Positions 36,002 through 45,153 of a DNA stretch of 64,000 nucleotides are shown one piece after another. Under the pieces are notes generated by a model. That model saw nothing but the letters and a program-made list of their open reading frames with translations, ran no database searches and was not told the DNA's origin. The stretch covers positions 62,001 through 126,000 of the forward strand of contig JAAXCX010000004.1 in assembly GCA_013036105.1 (NCBI GenBank), read 5' to 3'. Source of the DNA: Vulcanimicrobiota bacterium (GTDB taxonomy: Bacteria > Vulcanimicrobiota > Vulcanimicrobiia > Vulcanimicrobiales > Vulcanimicrobiaceae). The translations under genes were made by a program, and so were the position numbers. Every line of letters begins with the position of its first letter. Positions within the stretch are counted from its first letter, which is position 1.

Positions 36002-39000
36002 ATGCGCCGATTGCTTCTTGCATGTGCCTTTTTCGCCGTGTGCCTGCCGCAGATCGCCGTCGCGGCCGAACAGAAAGAGACGCCCAAGCCTTCGCCGACT
36101 CCCGGACTCTTCGACCAAATGCGTTTTCGCAGCGTTGGTCCGGCCGTTTCCGGAGGACGCCTGGGCGCGGTAGCTGGGACCGACGCAGATGCTTCGCTGT
36201 ATTACGTCGGAGCGGCCGGCGGCGGCGTTTGGCGCAGCACGAACGGCGGTCAGACATTTTCGCCCGTTTTCGATTCGCAACCCGTCGGTTCGATCGGAGC
36301 GGTGACGATCGATCCGCGCGATTCGAAGACCGTGTGGGTAGGCACGGGCGAAGGCGCGCCGCGCAATGACGTTTCGCAAGGCGACGGCGTGTACCGCAGC
36401 TCAGACGGCGGAAGAACGTGGAGCCACGTACTCGTTTTGAGCAACGCGCTGGTTGCGGCGATCCTCGTCGATCCGCGCGATTCGAACACGGTGCTGGTCG
36501 CAGTCCTGGGTGATCCCTTCGCGGATAGCGATGCGCGCGGAATGTACCGCACGTCCGACGGGGGGAAGACTTGGCAAAAGACGTTATACGTGGACGCGCG
36601 CACCGGCGCGTCGGATATTGCGGCGTCCGCCAAAGAGCCTGGCGTCGTGTATGGCGGGATGTGGCCGTACCGGCGAACCGGGTGGAGTTCGGAGAGCGGC
36701 GGAACGCAAGGCGGACTCTACAAATCTTCCGACTTTGGCGCGACTTGGCAGAAGCTGACCGGCAGGGGATTGCCCGACGGTGAAACGGGACGCATAGGCG
36801 TTGCGGTGGCGCCTTCCGATCCTCAACGCGTTTACGCGCTGATCGAATCCAAACAGGGGTTGCTTTGGCGCAGCGATGACGGCGGCGCAACCTGGAAACT
36901 GACAAGTTCGAATACGCTCATAAACGAAAGACCGTTCTACTACACGCACGTCTTCGTCGATCCAACGAATGAAGATCACCTTTGGGCGCTTTCGGTTCAC
37001 CTTGCGGCAAGCAGCGACGGCGGCAAGACGTGGAGAATCGGTGCGCGCGGTGTTCACGGCGACAATCATGCGATGTGGATATCGAAAGACGCCAAACGCA
37101 TCATCGAAGGTAATGACGGGGGCCCCTCGTTTTCCTATGATGACGGTGCGACCTGGCAGATGCCCCACAATTTGGCGATCGGACAACTCTACCACATCGG
37201 CTTCGACCGCCAGAACCCTTATCACGTCTGCGCTCCGTTGCAAGATAACGGGGTATGGTGCGCACCCAACGACGGATTGAGCGGCGGCATCAGCTCGAGT
37301 CAGTGGCAGAACATGGGCGGTGGCGACGGCGTGTGGGTCGTTCCCGATCCGTTGCGGCCCTGGATAGTGTGGCTGACCAGCGGCGGCGGCAATTTTGCCG
37401 GCGAACTCGACGTTATCAACACGCGGACCAACGAGACCCGCACCGTCTCGCCGTTTCTCCGCGATCAAAACGTCGTCGATCCGCGCGATCTGAAATACCG
37501 CTTTAACTGGGAAACCCCGATTGCGTTCGATCCGTTTGATCCGCAGACGGTCTACACGGCCGGTGACGCCGTATTTAAGACGCGTGATGCCGGCGGACAC
37601 TGGCAGGCGATCAGCGGAGACCTTACCCGCAATACGCGCAGCCACGAGGTCGTTAGCGGTGGTATCACCCTTGACGGCACGGGCGCCGAGACATCGGAGA
37701 CTATCCTTTATATAGAGCCTTCCCGCGTGAAGCGAGGGCAGCTGTGGATTGGAACCGACGACGGCTACATTCAACTCACGCAAGACGGGGGGAAAACGTG
37801 GCGCAACGTGACGCCGCCGGGCGTACGCCCCTTTGGCCGGTTTGCCAGTCTCTCGGCCTCAGTGCATAACGCCGGCGTTTTGTACGCTGCCTACGATCTT
37901 CACATGACGGGCGATCGCGCGCCGCACGTTTTTATGACCGCGGACTTCGGGCGGCACTGGCGCGATATTGCGGCAAACCTGCCGCCCGGCCAGGAAGTGC
38001 GCAGCATACGTGCCGACCCGCAGAATGCCCGGCTTGTCTACGCTGGACTCGAAAATAGCCTTTGGGCTACGTTCGACGGCGGCGCGCATTGGCGCAACAT
38101 CAATTTCAATCTGCCGCCAACGTCGGTGCGCGATATTGCCGTGCAGCCGGATCGCAACGACTTGCTACTGGCCACGCATGGCCGCAGCGTATGGATATTG
38201 GACGATCTCTCGCCGCTGCAAAACCTTCAGGCCGCGCAAAGCGCGGGTTCAGGCGTCTATCTTTTTCCATCGCGTCCAGCCATCCAATGGAACGAGCACA
38301 ACTATTTTGGGACGCGTACCGACGGCGCCGGTCCGCCATACGGAACGATCATTACCTATTACCTGAAACGGCCGGCGGCGTTTGCGCCGACTGCGGAGAT
38401 TGTGGACCCGTCCGGGCGAGTGGTGCGTCATTTTGGTTCAAAAGATCTCACCAATCAAGCCGGCTTGAATCGCTTCACCTGGGATACGAGTGAAGATGCG
38501 CCGCCCATCTGGAAATTCACGCCAACTTGGAACCAAGGCGGCGCCTTCAGTCAAGAGAGCGTGACCGTCTTGCCGGGCAGATACACCCTCGTCTTGCACG
38601 CAGGCGTCACGGTTCGCAGACCCATTATCGTGCGGCAGGACCCGCGCACGCAGTTTACCGCCGCGCAGCTACGCCAAAACTACGTTGCGATGAGTCAGGT
38701 CTTTGGCGACTTCGGACGCGTAAACGTTGCGCTGAATGTGCTCTCGACTGTCTTAAATGAAGCGCCGCTTCGTACGGCGGCGCTCAACCAGGCGCAAAAC
38801 GGGACGCTCGCGTTACGCGTGGCTGCCGCAGCGTCGCAAGCCAGACTCCTGTTGCTTTCGATTACGCAAAACCCCGTGAACGATCAGGACGATGATTTTT
38901 TCACGGACGTTTTACGCGAACGCCTGCAAACCCAAATGGGCACGTTTGGAGGGTCGGCCGGTCCGCCAACCGCCGTGCAATTGACCGAAAATGCGGCCTT

Positions 39001-39175
39001 GCACGCGTTGACCGAGCAGCGGCTTCGCGCAGTAGCCGGTTTCGAAGCGGGCGCACTGCGTGAGATCGACGCTGCACTGCGTGCCGCGAAACTGCCGCCC
39101 CTCACGACGCTCACCCAGCAGCCCAAGATCTACGATGAGGCTGTGGGCGGGCGCCGCGGGGACGACTCGCTTTAG
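36002..39175 (+). CDS. Secreted BNR/Asp-box beta-propeller protein (sortilin/VPS10-like)
   Basis: The 1057-residue protein has a signal peptide (about 1-21, ending AVAA). It is then built of repeated Asp-box hairpins such as RSTNGGQTF, RSSDGGRTW, RTSDGGKTW, KSSDFGATW, RSDDGGATW and RDAGGHW across residues 60-700. These form one or two beta-propellers of the VPS10/sortilin or xyloglucanase type. The final 300 residues include a fibronectin-like part (SVTVLPGRYTLVLHAGVTVRRP) and helical segments. Relatives are abundant secreted proteins in Acidobacteria and similar phyla with poorly known roles, possibly carbohydrate or protein binding. Its stop overlaps the next, convergent gene by four bases. 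Confidence 0.9.
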   Translation: MRRLLLACAFFAVCLPQIAVAAEQKETPKPSPTPGLFDQMRFRSVGPAVSGGRLGAVAGTDADASLYYVGAAGGGVWRSTNGGQTFSPVFDSQPVGSIGAVTIDPRDSKTVWVGTGEGAPRNDVSQGDGVYRSSDGGRTWSHVLVLSNALVAAILVDPRDSNTVLVAVLGDPFADSDARGMYRTSDGGKTWQKTLYVDARTGASDIAASAKEPGVVYGGMWPYRRTGWSSESGGTQGGLYKSSDFGATWQKLTGRGLPDGETGRIGVAVAPSDPQRVYALIESKQGLLWRSDDGGATWKLTSSNTLINERPFYYTHVFVDPTNEDHLWALSVHLAASSDGGKTWRIGARGVHGDNHAMWISKDAKRIIEGNDGGPSFSYDDGATWQMPHNLAIGQLYHIGFDRQNPYHVCAPLQDNGVWCAPNDGLSGGISSSQWQNMGGGDGVWVVPDPLRPWIVWLTSGGGNFAGELDVINTRTNETRTVSPFLRDQNVVDPRDLKYRFNWETPIAFDPFDPQTVYTAGDAVFKTRDAGGHWQAISGDLTRNTRSHEVVSGGITLDGTGAETSETILYIEPSRVKRGQLWIGTDDGYIQLTQDGGKTWRNVTPPGVRPFGRFASLSASVHNAGVLYAAYDLHMTGDRAPHVFMTADFGRHWRDIAANLPPGQEVRSIRADPQNARLVYAGLENSLWATFDGGAHWRNINFNLPPTSVRDIAVQPDRNDLLLATHGRSVWILDDLSPLQNLQAAQSAGSGVYLFPSRPAIQWNEHNYFGTRTDGAGPPYGTIITYYLKRPAAFAPTAEIVDPSGRVVRHFGSKDLTNQAGLNRFTWDTSEDAPPIWKFTPTWNQGGAFSQESVTVLPGRYTLVLHAGVTVRRPIIVRQDPRTQFTAAQLRQNYVAMSQVFGDFGRVNVALNVLSTVLNEAPLRTAALNQAQNGTLALRVAAAASQARLLLLSITQNPVNDQDDDFFTDVLRERLQTQMGTFGGSAGPPTAVQLTENAALHALTEQRLRAVAGFEAGALREIDAALRAAKLPPLTTLTQQPKIYDEAVGGRRGDDSL

Positions 39176-39534
39176 GCGACGGCCGCCGGTTGGGGCACGA
39201 GCCCCAGAGCGACGAGGCGCAGCTGAACGCCGTTGCGGGTGCGGCCGAAGAGTAGCATGAGGTCGTCGATGGAATTGCCGGCCACAAAGAGCCGCCGGAG
39301 CTCCTCGTCGTCGCTACGCTTCCACGGCTTGCCTGCGTTTGGATAGGTTTCGCGCAGGCGCGCGTAAGGGTTTTGCCGGGGCTCGAATCTCGCGGCCGCG
39401 CGCGAGGTTAGCTCAAGAGCTTCGCTCCGAAGCTCGTCGGCCGTGCGTCGGCCTTCGGGAAGTTCGCGCCATATCCGGTTGAGCATGCGTCGAGCCAATG
39501 CGTCCGCGCCGTTGTTAACAATGTCGTTGCCCAT
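39172..39534 (-). CDS. Small DNA-binding-like protein (Myb/HTH-like)
   Basis: The 120-residue protein is basic and helical. The second half reads GKPWKRSDDEELRRLFVAGN, then IDDLMLLFGRTRNGVQLRLVALGL. This is the pattern of a helix-turn-helix or SANT-like motif, where a dipeptide WK opens helix 1 and a glycine-arginine turn precedes the recognition helix. The first half (MLNRIWRELPEGRRTADELR) may dimerise. It is divergent from the first LuxR/TPR regulator gene with repeats in the gap, and could regulate that promoter. This role is inference. Confidence 0.7.
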   Translation of the reverse strand: MGNDIVNNGADALARRMLNRIWRELPEGRRTADELRSEALELTSRAAARFEPRQNPYARLRETYPNAGKPWKRSDDEELRRLFVAGNSIDDLMLLFGRTRNGVQLRLVALGLVPQPAAVA

Positions 39535-39554
39535 AATTCACCCTTTCTGTGTGA

Positions 39555-39628
39555 TGACAGCGAGCATACACTGCAAGAGTGACAGCTGTATGGCACAGTG
39601 CGCGAGCCGTACTGCAATTGCTGTATGG
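39555..39628. promoter_or_regulatory. Repeat-rich divergent promoter region upstream of the first LuxR/TPR regulator
   Basis: TGACAGC occurs at 39555 and 39580 and GCTGTATGG at 39585 and 39620. A TGGCAC half-dyad, TGGCACAGTGCGC, lies at 39591-39603. Such overlapping direct repeats suggest operator sites. The region separates the HTH-like gene from the LuxR/TPR regulator, and no clear -10/-35 pair was settled. Confidence 0.35.
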
Positions 39629-42357
39629 TTCAAACGTCCCGGGACGGATTAATATCTTTACAGAGCCTCTTCCGGGTGTGGCCGTCGTCGCGGAGGGGCT
39701 CCAAAATTTTCGTCGTAGGTCGCGGGGTGACGCGGCTGGCCGACGCTGCACGACCCGCCGGACCGGCAACGTTTTCGCCGATCGTTCGTTCACGAGTGTC
39801 GCAGCGCATCGACGCCGCCGCTGCCGGTAGAATCATCTTGATCGTCGCCCCTGCAGGATACGGAAAATCGCTGGCGCTCTCGCACTGGCTACATTCCCGG
39901 CAGCGACCCTTTCTGCGCTTCGACGTGCAAACCGAACACAATACGTTGCTTGGATTCGCGCGCGGCATTGCCGAGGCGTTCTCGGAATTCCCCGCATTGC
40001 GCAAGACGGTCGCGACGGCATTTCAAAACAGCGCGTCGGCCGCGGCGCCTGGAATTGAAATGGCGCGATGGATGGCGGCGCACCTTGAGGGATTTGACGG
40101 CATCATCGCGATCGACGATTTTCACCGCGCCAGCGAAGATATAGAAGTTTCGCGGTTTGTCGCTTCGCTGATCGCGCGGACCAAGCCGCACATCCAGTGG
40201 GTACTGGCCACCCGTTCAACATTAGATCTGCCGGTCGCGAGTTGGCTGGCCTATGGCGAAGCGCATTTTGTTATCGGCGACCGCGACTTGACGTTTCTTG
40301 ACGACGAGACGCTGGAGCTCTCCGAAAGCGGAGGGCAAGTCTTGTCCGCGCGAGCTCTTCGGGGCGTGATGGATGCGACGTCGGGTTGGCCGGTCGCATT
40401 GGGACTCGCCCTGCGAAGCGCGAGCGTATTAAACGGCGGCGCCGATCTGTCACACTCGACGCGCGAGGTGCTCTTTCAGTATTTGGCGGAGCAAGTCTAT
40501 GCCGAGCTTTCGACGGAAGAGCGCGACCTGCTGCACTTCGCCGCTTATTTGCCATCGATCGACATTAGCGTAATCGAAGTGGCCGGCTACCACACCAGCG
40601 CGCGTGTCTTGGAAGCCGTGCGCCGGAGAGCGACGTTTCTTTCGCTAGAGTCTCCCGGCAAGTACACATGCCACGACCTTTTCCGCGAATTCTTGCGCGG
40701 ACAGCTCGAACTGACCGATCCCGCCGAGGCAAAGCGCCTACAAGAAAGGGCGGCTTCAGCTTTGGAGCGCAGCGGCGATGTCGTGGCCGCGCTACGTTTA
40801 TACGCGCAGCTGCGCGCGGCCGATGTGGTTCTGCGTCTTTTGCGCGAGAATGGCTTCAGCCTCATGGATCACTCTCACGGTGATGTGGTAGAAAGCGCGT
40901 TGCGAGCCGTGCCGCCGGACTCGCGTTCCTCCGATGCCATCATCCTTGGCCTGCGCGCTCAGCGTGCCGCCGATTCTGGACACTTTGAACGCGCCGAAAT
41001 ATTGTTCAAAAGTGCGCTGGGCGCTACGAAAGATTGTGACACCGTCGCAACATTGGTCCTAAGGCTAGCTGTTATGTTGATCAATGAAGGCCGGTCCGTT
41101 GCGAGTTTGCTTGAGTCGTCTATGGATGCTCCCTCTGAAAGCCTGCGAGCCGAGATACTAAGTCTGCTTTCCGCGGATTATTCGAATCGAGGCGAAGCGG
41201 AGAAAGCAAGATGGGCCATTCTTGAAGCCGAGCGCCTGTGTCTCGCGCTCGATGACCAAGCAGTTATTGCTAAAGTTAATCTGCGAACATCCGTGGCCGG
41301 GATGAACATTGGTTGCCCGCCGGCGCAGGTAAGGCGCGCAGCGTTGACCGCGGCCGACATGGCTAATCGAGCCGGATTGCTGATGCTCGCCGGACGGGCT
41401 TACACTGCTCTGGCAACAATTACTTTGTGCCTCGATAATGATTTGGCAGAGCATGTCCACTACGCCGAGGCTGCCATGAAGCAGGCTGCTCAAAGTGGCG
41501 ATGGAGAGTGTCTTGAAACTGCGCTGCTTCAGTTGGCATGCGCGGAGACTCAGTTGGGTGATGACCGACGTCTTCAGCGGTTCCTAACAGAACTTGAAAA
41601 GACAACAAATACGCCTAGGCACGAAGGCATGTTGGAATGCCTGAGAGCCGTAGCGTTCATTTGGGACGGAGACTTCCAAAAAGCTGAGCACCTGATGTCA
41701 TTGTTCCGAAGCCGTGGTTATAGCCGCTATTATGCTTTCGACAAGGTCGTCGACATGGCTTGGCACGCGCTGTGCTGTATTGCGATCGGCGACGGTGCTA
41801 ATGGATTAGCAATTTCTCGTGAAGCTGTGGCAGCCCTTAGAAAAACGCCAATTCCGCATCTTTATGCGAAGACGCAGTGCGAGACTGCGATGGTTGTCTG
41901 CCAGATGGCACAAGTTATGGGCCGCAGACTACTTGGGCTTCGTAGTCGTAGATCAGAGCCACCAAGAACCGAAACTCACATTGCGGTTGCGCTCAGAAGG
42001 GCATTAACGATTTTAAGTGACGAGAATGCCCCGGAAAACTTTCAACGCGCGATTTCAGCGGTCGAACAGGAGCTCGCGCCATACAACTTGACTGGCGTTT
42101 CGAAAACCATCAGTGCTTGCATTGGGGCGTCTGCGGTCGCTATCCGCGCACAAAACCGGAAAGAATCGCTGCTAACGGCCGCTGAGCTAGAAATGATAAA
42201 ATTTGTCGGGCAAGGATTAACTACTAAGGAGATCGCAGCGCGCAAAGGGCGCAGTATTCACACCGTTAGGACTCTTATCCAACGTGCCATCACAAAACTG
42301 GACTGCGCGGGGCGGCAAGAGGCGGTTCAGATTTTGCGCCATCGCGGGAGTATATGA
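39625..42357 (+). CDS. MalT-type STAND regulator with LuxR HTH (first of a tandem pair)
   Basis: From ATG 39625 the protein has about 910 residues. GTG 39598 or 39727 are possible alternative starts. It has a P-loop (LIVAPAGYGKSLALSHWL, near 72-90), an ATPase segment with GIIAIDDFHRA and WVLATRSTLDLPVASW, and a winged helix followed by a TPR-like helical middle. The C-terminal LuxR helix-turn-helix reads LTAAELEMIKFVGQGLTTKE, then recognition helix SIHTVRTLIQRAITKL. In MalT the TPR part binds the inducer. It is 35-40 percent similar by eye to the next gene, so the two are tandem paralogues. Base composition falls sharply in the second half. Confidence 0.88.
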   Translation: MVQTSRDGLISLQSLFRVWPSSRRGSKIFVVGRGVTRLADAARPAGPATFSPIVRSRVSQRIDAAAAGRIILIVAPAGYGKSLALSHWLHSRQRPFLRFDVQTEHNTLLGFARGIAEAFSEFPALRKTVATAFQNSASAAAPGIEMARWMAAHLEGFDGIIAIDDFHRASEDIEVSRFVASLIARTKPHIQWVLATRSTLDLPVASWLAYGEAHFVIGDRDLTFLDDETLELSESGGQVLSARALRGVMDATSGWPVALGLALRSASVLNGGADLSHSTREVLFQYLAEQVYAELSTEERDLLHFAAYLPSIDISVIEVAGYHTSARVLEAVRRRATFLSLESPGKYTCHDLFREFLRGQLELTDPAEAKRLQERAASALERSGDVVAALRLYAQLRAADVVLRLLRENGFSLMDHSHGDVVESALRAVPPDSRSSDAIILGLRAQRAADSGHFERAEILFKSALGATKDCDTVATLVLRLAVMLINEGRSVASLLESSMDAPSESLRAEILSLLSADYSNRGEAEKARWAILEAERLCLALDDQAVIAKVNLRTSVAGMNIGCPPAQVRRAALTAADMANRAGLLMLAGRAYTALATITLCLDNDLAEHVHYAEAAMKQAAQSGDGECLETALLQLACAETQLGDDRRLQRFLTELEKTTNTPRHEGMLECLRAVAFIWDGDFQKAEHLMSLFRSRGYSRYYAFDKVVDMAWHALCCIAIGDGANGLAISREAVAALRKTPIPHLYAKTQCETAMVVCQMAQVMGRRLLGLRSRRSEPPRTETHIAVALRRALTILSDENAPENFQRAISAVEQELAPYNLTGVSKTISACIGASAVAIRAQNRKESLLTAAELEMIKFVGQGLTTKEIAARKGRSIHTVRTLIQRAITKLDCAGRQEAVQILRHRGSI

Positions 42358-42426
42358 TGGGCCCACGACGGGGCGCCTGATAGGCTCCGCAGGAGCGAAA
42401 GCCGCCCGCTCATAAGCGTGGGATGG

Positions 42427-45063
42427 ATGATTAGGCCTGTTTCGGCCGACGGGCGTGTGGACACCGGCGGTGTTTTTGAGCCGATTGTCCGACAGCGAAT
42501 TATAGATCGCGTTTCCGCTGCTGCATTTCAACCGATTGTTTTGATCGTCGCCCCGGCTGGCTACGGAAAGTCCGTGGCCGTACGGCAATACCTTGAAAGC
42601 GTCGACGCTGTCAAGGTGCGTTATGATGTGCGGTCGGAACACAGTAATCTACTGGGCTTCATGCGCGGTTTTTCTGACGCGCTTTCTGAGGTAGCTCCTG
42701 ACGCGCGCAAGACTCTGTCCGGCGCCTATGAGAAGAACCGCTCGTCGGTGTCTCCTGGTTCTGACTTGGCGATGTGGATGTACGCCCACATCAAAACGTA
42801 CACCGGCATTATTGCCATCGATGATTTTCATATCACTGAAAACGACCCTGAGGTCGCGCGCTTCTTGGTTTCGCTCATGGATAAAACAAGGGGCAGAACC
42901 CGCTGGATCCTTGCCTCGCGATCGACAACGAATCTCCCCGTAGGATCTTGGCTGGCGTATGGCCACATGGATCTGACCGTGGACGAACAGGACCTGCGCT
43001 TTACGGCGGAAGAAGCCCGGCTGGCGGCAAAATCCACGCGCGTTTCGGTGCGAGATGAAGAGCTTAACGAGATACTTTCCATGACGGATGGTTGGCCGAC
43101 TGCTTTGAGTTTTGCCCTGCGAAGCTCAACCCGGTCGGTGGACCTCCGGAATATTACGGCCACAACGCGCGAGTTGATTTATCAGTATCTTGCGGAGCAA
43201 GTTTATCGGACACTCAATTCCGATGAGCGCAATCTTCTGCACTTGTCATCATATCTAGGTGAGATTAACGCTGATATCCTTAGGCGTGCCGGCTATGATA
43301 AAGCTCGCGGAGCGATAGAATCGCTTCGACAGCGCGTGGCATTTATTTACCCTGATCGCCCGGGAACGTATAAGTGTCATGACCTCTTTAGAGACTTCTT
43401 GCAACATCAGCTGGAGCTCGAGGGGGATCAGGCCGTGGAGAGTACGCGGTTACGCGCGGCGAGAGCTCTCGAGGCGGCAGGTCGCCCGGCAGCGGCTCTT
43501 GCGCTTTACGGGCAAGCGTTAGCAACCGACGATGTTTTACGAATCCTTAGCAGCCATGGCTTCCAACTCGCAGACGAAGGCCATGCCGACGCGGTAGGTA
43601 CAGCCCTAGAAAGCTTGCCCGCCGATATTCGAGCGACGGATCCGCTTGTTCTCGGGCTGCGTGCACTAGCGGAGGGAGATCTCGGGCGGCTTGATCGAGC
43701 TGAGTCTTTGCTGCAGCGCGCCCTTTCAAAAGAATGCGGAAAAACACTTAGCGTTGAGCTGTCGCTCCGGCTTGCATTGATCCTTATTAATCAAATGCGC
43801 GACGTTGCCGAGTTGCTAGAACCGTTCAATCATGACAGTGATCTCCCAACCAGTCTTCGGGGCGAGATCGCAAGCCTTTTAGCCATTACCTATGCCTATG
43901 CGGGTAGATCGAGCGAGGCCATGGCCGCGCTCGCGCAGGCGAAACAAGCGCTGACGCATCTTGAAAGTAATTACGATCGTGCGAAAATATTGCAACGCAT
44001 CGGGGTCGCCGGTCTGCGGCTCGGCCTTCCGTTTGAGGAAACGAGGGATGCGCAAACACGTGCGGCGTCCTTGGCGTCCGAAGAAGGCATGTTCGGTTTG
44101 GCTGGTCGCGCATTTGTAGCTCTTGCCAGCATTGCTCTTTCTTACGAAGACGACCCGGCGAAAGAAGTGTGGTATTCGCAGCAAGCCGCAAACGCAGCCA
44201 TGAAAGCTGGCGACCTAGTGAACCTCCAAACTGCTTTGCTGCACCTTCTGAATGTCGAAGGAAGACGTGGAAATGTCGAGCGCATCAGGGCTTTAGAGCA
44301 GCAGATCGCCCCCATTTCAACGTCCGACTCGCGGCGCATGTCATACATAATTCCCATACGCGCTTATGTCGCCGCTTGGGAGGGCCGATTTGATGAAGCT
44401 CATCGCCTAATGGCGACAGTCGCGGGAAGCGATCGATTTTTTTCGTATGATCGCGCTGTAAACTCATCTTCGGATGCATTGTTCCTGTTGGCGCTGGGCC
44501 AGCGTGATTCGGCTATTGCAATGATAAAAACCGTTTTTTCGGAGATCGATAAAACTGACTCGAATCTACTATACGCCAGGCGACAGGTGGAGATCGCGAG
44601 GCTCCTGGTTGCTTTAGTAGAGATTTTAGCAGGCCGGAGGACTTATGCGCATCGGGCTCTGGGAAAAACCCCCGAACACGACGATGCTGTGACAAAATCA
44701 CTAAGGGAAGCAGTGTTTGCGGTGTCCAAAGCGGTGCAAGAACCAGCCCTCGAGCCCGAAATTGACGAGTCTATAGAGCAGCTTCATTCGATCGGATGCG
44801 GCGGAATAGGGCTCCTGGTGAGAAGCGCGTATGACGCCTGCAAACCGGCGCGCACGGACGTTAATGAGATTGGGTTAACGCCAGCCGAAACCGACGTACT
44901 CCAGGGGCTAGCTAGAGGCCATCGGCCTAAAGACATAGCCCGAGATTCTGGCCGTAGCGTTTACACGGTTCAGGCCCACATACAGAACATTATACGGAAG
45001 CTTGGATGTAGCGGCCGGGCCGAGGCCCTCAAAATCGCGCGGGTGAAGGGCCTAATTGCCTAA
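42427..45063 (+). CDS. MalT-type STAND regulator with LuxR HTH (second of a tandem pair)
   Basis: From ATG 42427 (GTG 42418 also possible) the protein has about 878 residues. The layout matches the preceding gene: P-loop LIVAPAGYGKSVAVRQYL near 42-60, GIIAIDDFHITENDPEV, WILASRSTTNLPVGSWLAYG, a TPR-rich middle, and a C-terminal HTH (LTPAETDVLQGLARGHRPKD, then SVYTVQAHIQNIIRKL). Composition is unusually A+T rich for this window. It lies 69 bases after its paralogue, with a small GCTCC-GCA-GGAGC hairpin between. Directly downstream are a 20-bp dyad, a short peptide frame and HD-GYP, which are likely targets or partners. Confidence 0.9.
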   Translation: MIRPVSADGRVDTGGVFEPIVRQRIIDRVSAAAFQPIVLIVAPAGYGKSVAVRQYLESVDAVKVRYDVRSEHSNLLGFMRGFSDALSEVAPDARKTLSGAYEKNRSSVSPGSDLAMWMYAHIKTYTGIIAIDDFHITENDPEVARFLVSLMDKTRGRTRWILASRSTTNLPVGSWLAYGHMDLTVDEQDLRFTAEEARLAAKSTRVSVRDEELNEILSMTDGWPTALSFALRSSTRSVDLRNITATTRELIYQYLAEQVYRTLNSDERNLLHLSSYLGEINADILRRAGYDKARGAIESLRQRVAFIYPDRPGTYKCHDLFRDFLQHQLELEGDQAVESTRLRAARALEAAGRPAAALALYGQALATDDVLRILSSHGFQLADEGHADAVGTALESLPADIRATDPLVLGLRALAEGDLGRLDRAESLLQRALSKECGKTLSVELSLRLALILINQMRDVAELLEPFNHDSDLPTSLRGEIASLLAITYAYAGRSSEAMAALAQAKQALTHLESNYDRAKILQRIGVAGLRLGLPFEETRDAQTRAASLASEEGMFGLAGRAFVALASIALSYEDDPAKEVWYSQQAANAAMKAGDLVNLQTALLHLLNVEGRRGNVERIRALEQQIAPISTSDSRRMSYIIPIRAYVAAWEGRFDEAHRLMATVAGSDRFFSYDRAVNSSSDALFLLALGQRDSAIAMIKTVFSEIDKTDSNLLYARRQVEIARLLVALVEILAGRRTYAHRALGKTPEHDDAVTKSLREAVFAVSKAVQEPALEPEIDESIEQLHSIGCGGIGLLVRSAYDACKPARTDVNEIGLTPAETDVLQGLARGHRPKDIARDSGRSVYTVQAHIQNIIRKLGCSGRAEALKIARVKGLIA

Positions 45064-45085
45064 CTCGCGTGACCGACGGAAACGA

Positions 45086-45105
45086 TCTAGTGAATTTTAA
45101 CTAGA
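45086..45105. promoter_or_regulatory. 20-bp lux-box-like inverted repeat
   Basis: TCTAGT (45086-45091) and ACTAGA (45100-45105) form perfect 6-bp arms around an 8-base A+T-rich centre. The 20-bp size is that of a LuxR-type dimer site. It lies 22 bases after the LuxR regulator stop and about 65 bases before the short peptide frame. Confidence 0.45.
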
Positions 45106-45153
45106 GACGGGGCCGCCCTGAGGCCGTTATCCTCAAACTGCACTCGTTGTTGC

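Noticed and set aside
35012-36379. 455-codon reverse frame across the BTAD regulator end and the amidase-like gene
   Set aside because: Crosses two well-supported forward genes and has no coherent protein features.
39591-39603. TGGCAC as a sigma54 -24 element
   Set aside because: No TTGC at the -12 distance.
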